23,529 bases of DNA from Natrinema soli (GTDB taxonomy: Archaea; Halobacteriota; Halobacteria; Halobacteriales; Natrialbaceae). The translations under genes and the position numbers were made by a program. The notes beneath the pieces are model-generated. The model was not told where the DNA came from. It did not search any database and saw only the letters and a program-made list of their open reading frames with translations. How positions within the stretch are numbered: the first letter of the stretch is position 1; every line of letters begins with the position of its first letter. The stretch is from contig NZ_JAQIVI010000100.1 of NCBI RefSeq assembly GCF_028618695.1, forward strand, positions 1-23,529, read 5' to 3'. Positions 7,589 to 14,432 of the stretch are shown one piece after another.

Positions 7589-8391
7589 GTGAGGTTATGC
7601 ACAATGCACTTGCGAGTCAGCTCCCGGAATTGGCCGTGCCAACTCCGGGAGCGGAGCTTCTCGCCGTCGTCTTCCTTCAACTGCGAGAAGCCTGTTTCAC
7701 TCATCCAGCGCTGGTGGTAGTCATCATCGTCCATCCGGGCGTTGTGGGCCTTCTGCAACGGTGTCTGTTCCCTGTGCTTGATCAACGGCCGTGTTGAGGT
7801 GGAGCGACACTCCTCACGGAGGTCGCTCCACGAGTAGTTCGCATCAGCAGACAACACACGCAGGTCTTCCGCATTCCGGCGGAAGACCTGCATCCCAATG
7901 TGACCATCCCAAGCTTTCTGCGTCGTGTAGTGAACGTCCTTGATCGCTAATGAGTTCACGTCGATCAAGATCGTCGTCTTCATCGACTGGAACGAGTAAT
8001 TCGCGCGGTCGCGGTAATGATAGCTGGTTTGGTCGCGCTGGAAGCCGCTCGCGTCAATGGCTGCTTCACCACTCCAGCCCGCCTGCTCCGCCGAAGCGCG
8101 GAGCAGGCGGCGGAGTTCGCGCATCCGGTACTGTTGTTCCCACCGACAGAGCGAACTGTAGTGCGGTGCCTCGTCGAGTTCGAACACGGCGAGAACATCG
8201 GGCATCTCGTTGAGGTAGTCCTCGGTTTCACGGAGACTCTTCTCCAGTTCGACGCGGAACAGAATCACCGCGATCTGCATCCACTCGGCGTACCCGTCTG
8301 CGCCGTCCGGCGCAGCGGGTACGTCCGGATCGTCAACGTGCTGTTTGGCAAGATTTCGACACATCCAAGCAAGCCGTCTGAGCGATGCCAT
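7573..8391 (-). CDS. IS5-family (ISH1-like) transposase, 272 aa
   Basis: Starts MASLRRLAWMCRNLAKQHVD. DDE motif: first Asp in GEAAIDASGFQRDQ, second in LRVLSADANYSW, and the C-terminal E region WMSETGFSQLKEDDGEKLRS, the IS5-type signature where an E is followed by F..LK and G..LRSR. Full length and unbroken. The stop codon lies in the six-base loop of a 12-bp hairpin. Further perfect inverted repeats in the coding sequence: 7799-7831 (10 bp), 7861-7890 (12 bp) and 8079-8110 (13 bp). Confidence 0.93.
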   Translation of the reverse strand: MASLRRLAWMCRNLAKQHVDDPDVPAAPDGADGYAEWMQIAVILFRVELEKSLRETEDYLNEMPDVLAVFELDEAPHYSSLCRWEQQYRMRELRRLLRASAEQAGWSGEAAIDASGFQRDQTSYHYRDRANYSFQSMKTTILIDVNSLAIKDVHYTTQKAWDGHIGMQVFRRNAEDLRVLSADANYSWSDLREECRSTSTRPLIKHREQTPLQKAHNARMDDDDYHQRWMSETGFSQLKEDDGEKLRSRSWHGQFRELTRKCIVHNLTQAAS

Positions 8392-8693
8392 ATCGACAGA
8401 CGGCGTCCATTTCCCGGTTAATCTGGCGGAATATCACTGTGAAAGCGTCTGAACCTGCCGTCACTCGGCGGCAAAACAAGGCAAGAAATGTTCTACATCG
8501 TCAAGGAGATGCGATCTGATCCGACCGCTCAGATCGCTCGTGATCTCGATCGCGACTACGAAGCCGTTCTCAACTTCGTTCACAAAGTCCAGAAAGTGAG
8601 CGGTGAGATCGACGAATTCGATCTCTACGGCGTGTGCGAAGCTGACGAGGTCTACGTCACGGCTGATGAGAAAGGACTCGAAGACGAGGATTC

Positions 8694-8726
8694 GAGTCCG
8701 CGCGAGCGCGGACTCTCAAAAAAGGA
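8694..8726 (+). other. Candidate -1 frameshift site in the IS1595 transposase
   Basis: Heptamer A_AAA_AAG at 8718-8724 read in the zero frame as TCA AAA AAG. A -1 slip gives GGA CGC GGA as next codons, exactly the frame of the C-terminal half. A 9-bp perfect hairpin GAGTCCGCG-CGAG-CGCGGACTC (8694-8715) ends two bases before it. The alternative is loss of one A from an A7 run. Confidence 0.45.
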
Positions 8727-9137
8727 CGCGGAACCTTCGAGTCAGACAAACCGCCAGTCTTGACACTCGTCCGTCGGGATGACGGACGAATTCGATTTCT
8801 CGTCTGTAAAGATCTGCAAGACGCTGATGAAGATATCGCCGAATACGGCGACGGCAGCGTCATTCTCTGCACTGACGGCTACACGATCTACGACGAGATC
8901 GAGGACAAGGAGGGGGTGGACGGCCATCTGGCCGTCACCCACTCCGAGAGCTACGTGATCGGTGATGGTCACACGAACACGTGTGAAAATCGCCATAGCT
9001 TCCTTCGCCAGTGGCTGGCGAAATTCCGTGGTGTCTCGAAACATCACCTCCAGAAATACCTCGGTTTTCTCGAACTGAAGCTTAACTCACCGAACGATTG
9101 GTTCGAGAAACTGCTGTGTTACGATGTATCGGGATGA

Positions 9138-9305
9138 GCGTACGCCGATACCCTCCTCAGCATCAACCAGATTGCGCCGTTCCTTGACCGCGCCTACAAC
9201 ATGGTCTACGACGGTATTCGACGGATGGAAGCCGCGTTCGCGCGCGGCTCCCCGACCGTCTGGGACTGCGTGGCCACACGATCACTGACCAACGCAGGTG
9301 GATGA
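9138..9305 (+). pseudogene. Orphan coding fragment, 55 codons
   Basis: Directly after the IS1595 stop, the same frame stays open to a TGA at 9303-9305 and reads like a real protein tail (TLLSINQIAPFLDRAYNMV, then GIRRMEAAFARGSPTVWDC). There is no start codon of its own. It may be the 3' end of the gene into which the IS1595 element inserted. Not recognised. Confidence 0.3.
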
Positions 9306-9420
9306 AACCCAGAAGGTCTGATCGGGGTTCAAAGGACAAGACCCGCCCCGGGAGGGGCTGTCCCGCGGCAGGTCGCCAGAGGGCGGACGAACGCGATGGA
9401 CGGGAGAACAGGGCGACGAG

Positions 9421-9603
9421 ATGACGCTCGTCGTGGCGTGCGGCGACGCGCTGCGGGTAGTGTCGGCCGAAGAAGGCTCTGCATACGACGAGACTCTCGG
9501 GCCGGTGGTTGAGGAAGCAGGCGATCTCTCCCAGCCGCTGGGAGAGAGCTGGACTGACGAATTACCTGCTTACCTGGCATGGAATGCAATCGCCGTACCG
9601 TGA
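9421..9603 (+). CDS. Unrecognised small open frame, 60 aa, possibly a remnant
   Basis: ATG at 9421; the frame is open further upstream, from 9322. The protein is acidic and hydrophobic in a haloarchaeal way (MTLVVACGDALRVVSAEEGS, then EAGDLSQPLGESWTDELPAY) but lies between transposon debris and has no evident ribosome site. The remaining gap to 9706 shows nothing further. The opposite-strand frame (9329-9589) is Arg/Pro-rich and reads as a shadow. Confidence 0.3.
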   Translation: MTLVVACGDALRVVSAEEGSAYDETLGPVVEEAGDLSQPLGESWTDELPAYLAWNAIAVP

Positions 9604-9706
9604 TCCACGATAAGGAGTCCGTCTCAGACGACAGTGTTCACACGAATCAGATCGAGCTCCTCTGAGAACCGCCTCGACCTCCTCGTCGATCAATTGAACA
9701 GAAGTA

Positions 9707-10363
9707 TCATAATCTCGGTCCAACCATCTCCTGAACTAAACATGCTTCGATCTTCTGAAGGTGCTCGCCAACCGTACTGGAGTCAAGGCTGAGAGCGTCA
9801 GCGATCTCCTCAATTGTAACTCGTCGGGGGATTTGATAGTAGCCTTCCTCAACAGCAATCGTCAGAATCTCCCGCTGACGGGAGGTCAGGGAGGCGAACA
9901 CGTCGTCGAGGGTGGGGTCATAGTCACTGTTTGCTTCGAGTGTTACTTGGAGGGGATTCAGAATCGTCGCAATCGCTGTCTGGATCGTTGCGTCGTCCCC
10001 AATGAGTCTGACGCGAACTCCGCACTCTTGAGTACACTTAATCGGAGTGTCGAGAACGAACTCAAACATCTGGACGATGGTGAGCAGTGCCTTCACTGTG
10101 AAATTACCCTCCAAGTGAATATAGGCGAGTCCGGCCTCTTCGCCCGTCACGTCGGCTGTAATAACGTCTGGATGCTCCGATAGCAATTCCTTTGCGTGCA
10201 TTAAATCCCCGCTCAATTCATAGAGAACCACAAATGTCCCATCGTTCAGTAGATTGATCTTCTGGATCGTTTCCCGGGTCACGGCTGGGTCAGTGTACAG
10301 CGCCCAGTCGACCGGGTGGAGACCACCCTCGTCCGACCTAATGACGATGGTTGCATAGCGCAC
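9707..10363 (-). CDS. Bat-type HTH transcriptional regulator, 218 aa
   Basis: The last 60 residues (about 159-218) are the HTH_10 module of the bacterio-opsin-activator family: LTSRQREILTIAVEEGYYQI, PRRVTIEEIADALSLDSSTV, GEHLQKIEACLV. The N-terminal part is a single domain beginning VRYATIVIRSDEGGLHPVDW, without PAS or GAF signatures. I chose the GTG at 10363 because the neighbouring paralogue at 11549 starts at the same point (MRHFDFTITPKDGSLHPVDR) and because a TATA-like ATATAAC lies about 25 bases upstream, fitting a leaderless transcript. The gene diverges from the R2-like oxidase and probably controls it; that link is inference from position. Confidence 0.85.
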   Translation of the reverse strand: MRYATIVIRSDEGGLHPVDWALYTDPAVTRETIQKINLLNDGTFVVLYELSGDLMHAKELLSEHPDVITADVTGEEAGLAYIHLEGNFTVKALLTIVQMFEFVLDTPIKCTQECGVRVRLIGDDATIQTAIATILNPLQVTLEANSDYDPTLDDVFASLTSRQREILTIAVEEGYYQIPRRVTIEEIADALSLDSSTVGEHLQKIEACLVQEMVGPRL

Positions 10364-10523
10364 ACAAGCTTGGTAGTTTCTCACAGTTATATGTATACTG
10401 CCGGTTCGTCTGTGCGCTACAAATGTTGTGATTCGATGGCTCGCCATCGCTGGGGGTATATTAACTAACCCCGTATGTCGGGGGACAATTTCATTGTGAT
10501 AGGCGATAACATGTATCTGTGCT
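10364..10523. promoter_or_regulatory. Divergent promoter region between regulator and R2-like oxidase
   Basis: The only AT-rich gap in this locus. On the minus strand, TATACATATAAC (about 10385-10396) sits about 25 bases from the regulator's GTG. On the plus strand, TATATTAAC (about 10457-10465) lies 60 bases before the oxidase ATG, giving a leader of roughly 35-40 bases. The inverted pair CCCCGTATGTCGGGG (about 10469-10483) between that box and the gene is a possible operator. Confidence 0.45.
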
Positions 10524-11477
10524 ATGACGCAGGTAGAAGACATCACTCGAGAAATGCGCCTCGATCCCGATTCAGTCGGGCAGGGCTACTTCGAACACGC
10601 AGTGTACAACCACTGGGACCCCTACGAGGACATCCCCCAATCGGACCTCGAGGCCGACCGCGAGAAGATGATAAACGACGAGGACCTCACGGAGGAGGAG
10701 TTCGAGGAGTTCATGATGGTGCTCGCGTTGTTCGGTGCGGGCGAAGAGGCTGTGACGGAGGACCTCGCACCGATGGCGATAGCCCTCGACGACATCGACG
10801 ACCAGATGTTCATCACCTCCCAGCTCTACGAGGAGGGCAAACACACCCAGTTCTTCGACCGCTACTGGCGCGAGGTCGTTCTGCCGGTGGCCGAAGAACG
10901 GGGCTTCGAGGCAACCTACCCGACGAACCAGCGGTTTTTCAACGAGGGGTACATCGAACTGTTCGAGAAAAACGAGGCTGCAATGGAGCAGCTATTGACC
11001 GACGATACGCCGGAAAACCGCGCGAAAGCGTACTGTCACTACCATCTGGTCGTCGAGAGCGTCCTCGCCCAGACGGGGTACTACGGGCTCACCTCGACGT
11101 TCAGTCCCGGTGGCGACGACGACATCCCCCAGCGTGACTTTCCCCATCTCGAAGGGCTGGTGCAGGGCGTCACGTATATCCGGAGCGACGAGGGTCGCCA
11201 CGTCGGCTTCGGAATGCAGAAAGTTCAAGAGTTGATCGCCGAGGAGGGTGTCGACCCACAAGTCGTCCAAGACACGCTCCAAGAGTTGATGCTACACGTC
11301 GCCAACACCGTCAGCAGGCTCACCGCAATCACGGACCCCGTCCCGCTGGTCGAGTATTCGCGCGATAAGCTCACCCGTCGTATCGAAATCATCACCGACG
11401 CCGACGCCGAGATTCCCGACGTAGAGACGCTAGTTGAGATCGACGACAGTCCCGACATCGCCGCGGCTGACGACTAA
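10524..11477 (+). CDS. R2-like ferritin-fold oxidase (R2lox / class I RNR beta-like), 317 aa
   Basis: The carboxylate-bridged dimetal ligands are all visible in order: Glu in GAGEEAVTEDL (about 74), E-x-x-H in YEEGKHTQFF (104/107), Glu in HLVVESVLAQT (178) and E-x-x-H in SDEGRHVGFG (223/226). Length and the GEEAVT box favour the R2-like ligand-binding oxidase group over a true ribonucleotide reductase beta chain, and no RNR alpha gene lies nearby. Such proteins bind a Mn/Fe or diiron centre in the cytoplasm; their physiological substrate is largely unknown. The gene is intact and flanked by two proteins sharing one sensor-like domain, so it looks like a small regulated cassette. Confidence 0.85.
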   Translation: MTQVEDITREMRLDPDSVGQGYFEHAVYNHWDPYEDIPQSDLEADREKMINDEDLTEEEFEEFMMVLALFGAGEEAVTEDLAPMAIALDDIDDQMFITSQLYEEGKHTQFFDRYWREVVLPVAEERGFEATYPTNQRFFNEGYIELFEKNEAAMEQLLTDDTPENRAKAYCHYHLVVESVLAQTGYYGLTSTFSPGGDDDIPQRDFPHLEGLVQGVTYIRSDEGRHVGFGMQKVQELIAEEGVDPQVVQDTLQELMLHVANTVSRLTAITDPVPLVEYSRDKLTRRIEIITDADAEIPDVETLVEIDDSPDIAAADD

Positions 11478-11548
11478 CGCTGTAATCAAATAACATCCAT
11501 CATTTGCCATCGGTTGTCGGTTGTGTTCGTATGTTATGACTGTATCAC

Positions 11549-11827
11549 ATGAGACACTTCGATTTCACTATCACGCCGAAAGACGGGTCTCTCCACCCAG
11601 TCGATAGGACTATCGCCGAGACGCCCACCATCTCCCGCGAGACGCTGGTTTATGTCAACATATTCGACAACAGCACGGGCGTGATGCTCTATTACCTACA
11701 GGGCGACCCCGAGATACTCGAATCACGACTCGACGATCAACCTGATGTCATATCCTACTCAGTAATCGACGTGAAAGACGAGTCGTTTCACCTTTACATT
11801 CGGTACTTCCCGAAAATCGCTTCGTGA
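11549..11827 (+). CDS. Stand-alone copy of the Bat-regulator N-terminal domain, 92 aa
   Basis: Begins MRHFDFTITPKDGSLHPVDR and continues ETPTISRETLVYVNIFDNST, then GVMLYYLQGDPEILESRLDD, aligning with residues 1-90 of the regulator at 9707 (SDEGGLHPVDWALYTDPAVT, RETIQKINLLNDGTFVVLYE). It stops at YIRYFPKIAS, where the regulator goes on for 120 more residues including its HTH. It is either a gene truncated near 11825 or a genuine single-domain partner. It lies 71 bases after the oxidase on the same strand. The next 150 bases up to the ISH3-type element hold no gene. Confidence 0.7.
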   Translation: MRHFDFTITPKDGSLHPVDRTIAETPTISRETLVYVNIFDNSTGVMLYYLQGDPEILESRLDDQPDVISYSVIDVKDESFHLYIRYFPKIAS

Positions 11828-11976
11828 GCTGTGCTGAGTCGTGGACAAACGGGGTGAATGCCGGTGTGATAACTGAGTGAACAGGAAATAGAATCCACAG
11901 ATGAGGAGAAGTGAAGTAAGAAGACTGAGATACGCTGTTCTAGGCGAATGCTGTTGCTCACTAGGAGCTTGCCCAA

Positions 11977-12004
11977 GGCCGCGGGCTGACGTTAGCCCGC
12001 GGCC
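11977..12004 (-). terminator. Hairpin over the ISH3-type transposase stop codon
   Basis: GGCCGCGGGCT (11977-11987), loop GACGTT, AGCCCGCGGCC (11994-12004): 11 perfect pairs, with the minus-strand stop TAA at 11992-11994 at the loop edge. Same layout as the ISH1-like gene. Confidence 0.5.
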
Positions 12005-13029
12005 GGCGCGTACGCTTCTGGCACACCTGTTCCGTTCATCTCGATCACCCAACACCGCTCTAGCTCTTCTTCCAAGGCGTGTCTAATCCAGTCAGAGAAG
12101 GTCTTGAACGTGAATTCCTCAGGCAGGTCGCGCCCGCCCCGCCGGGGGCGGGCGACGACCGCCCATCGAAGCACAAGCCAGAGGTTCTCCAACAGAAACC
12201 CAACCAGGACGAACGCGAAGCGGATGATTGGGTCTTGTGTCGTCGTTACCACTCGTGCTTGACGAACCACACGATAGCTCGTTTCGATCGCTGACCGTTT
12301 CCGATAGAGTCGTTCGACTTGTTTCGGCGTGCGATCGGCCAGATCGCACGCCACATAGCCTCGAACGACCTCGCCGCTTTTCCCGCGATCTCCGGCGTGA
12401 TATGACACAGCGACCGCGAGCGGGAATTCCAGTTCCCGCTCGCGGCCTTTGTACATCCGATAGGTCGTCATGTACGAGCAGTGCGTATCCAGCTTCTTCC
12501 TCATGCGCTTGCCCTTCTTTTGGACGGGAACGACAGTCGCAGCAATCTCCCGTGAGCGGCGCAGAATATGTTCGTTGTAGAAGCCACGATCAGCCAAGAG
12601 TAGCTCTATCTCGAAGGGATAGGCTTCGACGCGGTCGAGGACGCGCTCGACCGCGTCGGCCTCTTTCTCATCACTACGGACGTAGGTCATCGCCAACGTC
12701 ACTGGCTTGCCGTTCGAGACGAGATACGCCGTGCAGTACCGGTGGCACGTCGTTGTTCCGTCTTTCGCGTGCATGCGGCAGAGTTCACCTTCTTCATCGG
12801 CGTACATTCCGTGGTAAGGGTTATCGACGAAGTCAATGGAGACGATCCTCGACCGATCAAGGTCGAGGATCGTCATCGCTAACTCTCTGAGAAGGCGGTT
12901 AGCAACCCGCTCAAGCCACTCTCGGTTGAGCGTATGTAGCCAGTCCATGACAGTATCGTCACAGGCAGCGTTGTCGTTGTCCTTGCATGTCTCCCAGATG
13001 GACGTCTGGTTGACTGCTGCAAGAACCAC
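11992..13029 (-). CDS. ISH3-type DDE transposase, 345 aa or slightly longer
   Basis: First Asp in RIVSIDFVDNPYHG, second in ELLLADRGFYNEHIL, and YRKRSAIETSYRVVRQAR fits Y-(2)-R-(3)-E-(6)-R, the ISH3/IS4-like signature. The first usable start is the GTG at 13029, but the frame is open and coding-like upstream (EFSKLLLSTTPLDPGDIWAV) back to a stop at 13117-13119, with no ATG or GTG. So the N-terminus may have lost its start or be truncated. Perfect inverted repeats crowd the gene: 12131-12154 (10 bp), 12414-12445 (13 bp), 12627-12658 (13 bp), 12841-12874 (14 bp). I could not identify the terminal repeats of the element. Confidence 0.85.
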   Translation of the reverse strand: MVLAAVNQTSIWETCKDNDNAACDDTVMDWLHTLNREWLERVANRLLRELAMTILDLDRSRIVSIDFVDNPYHGMYADEEGELCRMHAKDGTTTCHRYCTAYLVSNGKPVTLAMTYVRSDEKEADAVERVLDRVEAYPFEIELLLADRGFYNEHILRRSREIAATVVPVQKKGKRMRKKLDTHCSYMTTYRMYKGRERELEFPLAVAVSYHAGDRGKSGEVVRGYVACDLADRTPKQVERLYRKRSAIETSYRVVRQARVVTTTQDPIIRFAFVLVGFLLENLWLVLRWAVVARPRRGGRDLPEEFTFKTFSDWIRHALEEELERCWVIEMNGTGVPEAYAPAAG

Positions 13030-13090
13030 GACAGCCCAGATATCGCCGGGATCGAGGGGCGTAGTACTTAGGAGAAGTTTTGAAAATTCA

Positions 13091-13355
13091 TACCGTAATT
13101 TGTACCGTAATACGAGCTAGTTCAGTTCCTCCGCTCGTTCAGCCAGCAACTGAATCAACTCCTGTATGGTGATTTCGTCCTCTTGAACGAGGGTTGTATC
13201 GACCGCATATTCGATCGCTTCAGCGTAGCTGGAGCGATCGTGATGGGCCATAATTCGTGTAAGTTTCTCAGCCAACTCATCGCTGATTGTGACTGTTGTA
13301 TATCCTTCAGGAGGCATAATCCAACATAGAAGCGTAATACGGTAAAAGTTACGGG
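13091..13355. repeat. Inverted repeat pair (about 24 bp) flanking an antitoxin-like gene
   Basis: TACCGTAATTTGTACCGTAATACG at 13091-13114 (given in two halves: TACCGTAATTTG and TACCGTAATACG) recurs inverted at 13333-13356 with about 20 of 24 bases conserved. Each copy itself contains two TACGGTA-like blocks about 12 bases apart. One copy lies just upstream of the gene at 13317 (its promoter side), the other just past its stop. Confidence 0.55.
13117..13317 (-). CDS. Antitoxin-like ribbon-helix-helix protein, 66 aa
   Basis: ATG at 13317 has GGAGG-like TCCTTCAGGAGGC context on the minus strand (AGGAGG complement 13308-13314 region is purine-poor, so leaderless reading is also possible). The protein, MPPEGYTTVTISDELAEKLT and onward RIMAHHDRSSYAEAIEYAVD, shows a strand (TTVTIS) then two helices, the ribbon-helix-helix order of small archaeal antitoxins, with an acidic C-terminal helix that would bind a toxin. 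The frame continues upstream to 13494 but that part is less coding-like. No toxin gene follows: the ISH3-type transposase abuts it, so the partner may have been lost. Confidence 0.55.
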   Translation of the reverse strand: MPPEGYTTVTISDELAEKLTRIMAHHDRSSYAEAIEYAVDTTLVQEDEITIQELIQLLAERAEELN

Positions 13356-13634
13356 AAGTATCTTCAGAACTTCCCTTAGGTACTAAGCCCTCGATCCCTG
13401 ACAAAGGGAGTTGGCAAATGACGTCTTCCGCTAGATCTTTCACATCTGAGTCTGAAAGAACACCGTCTGGTTGAGGGACGCTAAACACATTCACTCAGCC
13501 AGACATCTTCCTAATTAGACCAACGCTTTAGCTTCAGCGTATGTGTTTAGCCCGAGCTGATTTCGGTACTGACTCGTAGGAAGCGTTCAACGGACGCGAT
13601 ATGAATAGGCAGCAGAGATTGGATGTGGGTCTCA

Positions 13635-13663
13635 GGGATGGGCTCCGTCGCGGAGCCCATCCC
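13635..13663. repeat. 29-base perfect palindrome upstream of the IS701 fragment
   Basis: GGGATGGGCTCCG-TCG-CGGAGCCCATCCC: 13 pairs and a three-base loop, 115 bases before the IS701-type start. The stretch 13495-13777 has no gene; besides this palindrome it holds the TATGTGTTTAGCCC motif at 13540-13553. Confidence 0.6.
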
Positions 13664-13777
13664 GTTACCTCTGCTGTCACTGCTGGTTGGTGGAGTCTGT
13701 GAACGGTGACGATTTCACTAAGGAACTCAGCTTTGCACGTTGAAGTAGGAGCATGACGTAGGCGGTGGCAAGGACGG

Positions 13778-14160
13778 ATGATGCCGATTACGGATTTCTT
13801 GTCGTGTACGCGAGTGTTCGACGAGTTCGAGTCGCTGTCCCCAGCCCAACGTCATCACGCCAAAACCTACGCCACAGGTCTTGTTGCGGCCAGCAACAAG
13901 ACCGTGGCGGGCATCGCACGCGAAGTCCTTCCAGCTAATAGCAAACGCGCTCTCAACAAGTTCCTCACCGAGTACGACTGGGATGAACAGCAATTCAACC
14001 ACGAACGCCTCGAAGAGCTCCAGAAACACGGCGAAACACGCTGGTCAACGGATGGCTACATCATCCTCGACGACACCATCACCGAGAAAGCCGGGGACGA
14101 AGTCCCCGGCGTCGGCCACTTCTACGATCACGCCGAAGGTGACACCGTCTGGGGCCAAGG
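13778..14160 (+). pseudogene. IS701-type transposase, N-terminal fragment (about 128 codons)
   Basis: Starts MMPITDFLSCTRVFDEFESL and includes the first catalytic Asp in DGYIILDDTITEKAGD, then VGHFYDHAEGDTVWGQG, where the family sequence is cut at base 14160 by a MITE-like element; ten foreign codons follow to a TAG at 14192-14194. The remaining two thirds of the transposase is nowhere in the window. Internal perfect hairpins at 13877-13903 (11 bp) and 14090-14110 (9 bp). Confidence 0.75.
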
Positions 14161-14162
14161 TA

Positions 14163-14430
14163 TGTGTTTAGCCCCCTCCAGCTCAGAACGCTAGAAATCA
14201 ACCATTTCAACCAATTTTTACGGGTGGGGAATAGGAGTTAGAAACGGAACTACTGTCATCCAAAGAAAACGCTGGACGGCAGGGCGGTGGATTTCCGCCG
14301 TATCTGGGATCTCCTTATAAACCACTCTTGCTAACGATACCGTGATGCAACCTACAATTGTTAACCTTTCCCGCCTGGTAGTTTTCACTACCAAAATTCC
14401 GTGATGATTCTCGGGCTGGGGCTAAACACT
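14163..14430. mobile_element. MITE-like non-coding element, 268 bp, with TA flanks
   Basis: Termini are inverted: GTGTTTAGCCCC (14164-14175) and GGGGCTAAACAC (14418-14429), with a TA dinucleotide on each side (14161-14162, 14431-14432), as expected for insertion by IS630/Tc1-type machinery. No reading frame inside. It holds short hairpins (GGCGG...CCGCC near 14285-14301; TGGTAG...CTACCA near 14377-14394) and AT-rich promoter-like boxes. It sits exactly at the joint of an IS701 fragment and an IS630 fragment. Confidence 0.65.
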
Positions 14431-14432
14431 TA

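Larger units (their letters stand above)
7362..8482. mobile_element. IS5-family element, ISH1-like, 1,121 bp
   Basis: Terminal inverted repeat GCCTTGTT at 7362-7369 and AACAAGGC at 8475-8482, flanked by a perfect 10-bp direct repeat AAGAAATGTT (7352-7361 and 8483-8492). It sits inside the IS1595 transposase gene, which becomes continuous when the element and one repeat are removed. Length and transposase match the ISH1 group as I know it. One intact gene, on the minus strand. Confidence 0.93.
7123..9137 (+). pseudogene. IS1595-family transposase, interrupted by an ISH1-like element and with a frame break
   Basis: Part 1 (7123-7361) holds the N-terminal zinc ribbon CVHC...CKAC and ends at EEM. 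The ISH1-like element follows; part 2 resumes in frame at 8483 (EEMFYIVKEMRSDPTAQIAR) with the first catalytic Asp in CEADEVYVTADE. At 8718-8724 the frame must slip back one base to continue as GRGTFESDKPPVLTLVRR, giving the rest of the DDE core: CTDGYTIYDE and HTNTCENRHSFLRQWL. Joined, the protein is about 297 residues, normal for the family. Its own terminal repeats were not found: left end about 7080-7120, right end just after 9137. Confidence 0.85.

Noticed and set aside
9310..9420. Structured-looking GC-rich stretch considered as a non-coding RNA
   Set aside because: Contains GGGGTTCAAAGG resembling a T-loop, but no cloverleaf or SRP/RNase P core could be drawn.
10475..11137. 220-codon frame overlapping the R2-like oxidase
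   Set aside because: Arg/Gly/Pro-rich product from a shifted frame of the oxidase gene.
12228..12890. 220-codon plus-strand frame inside the ISH3-type gene
   Set aside because: Arg/Ser-rich shadow of the transposase; no coding features.
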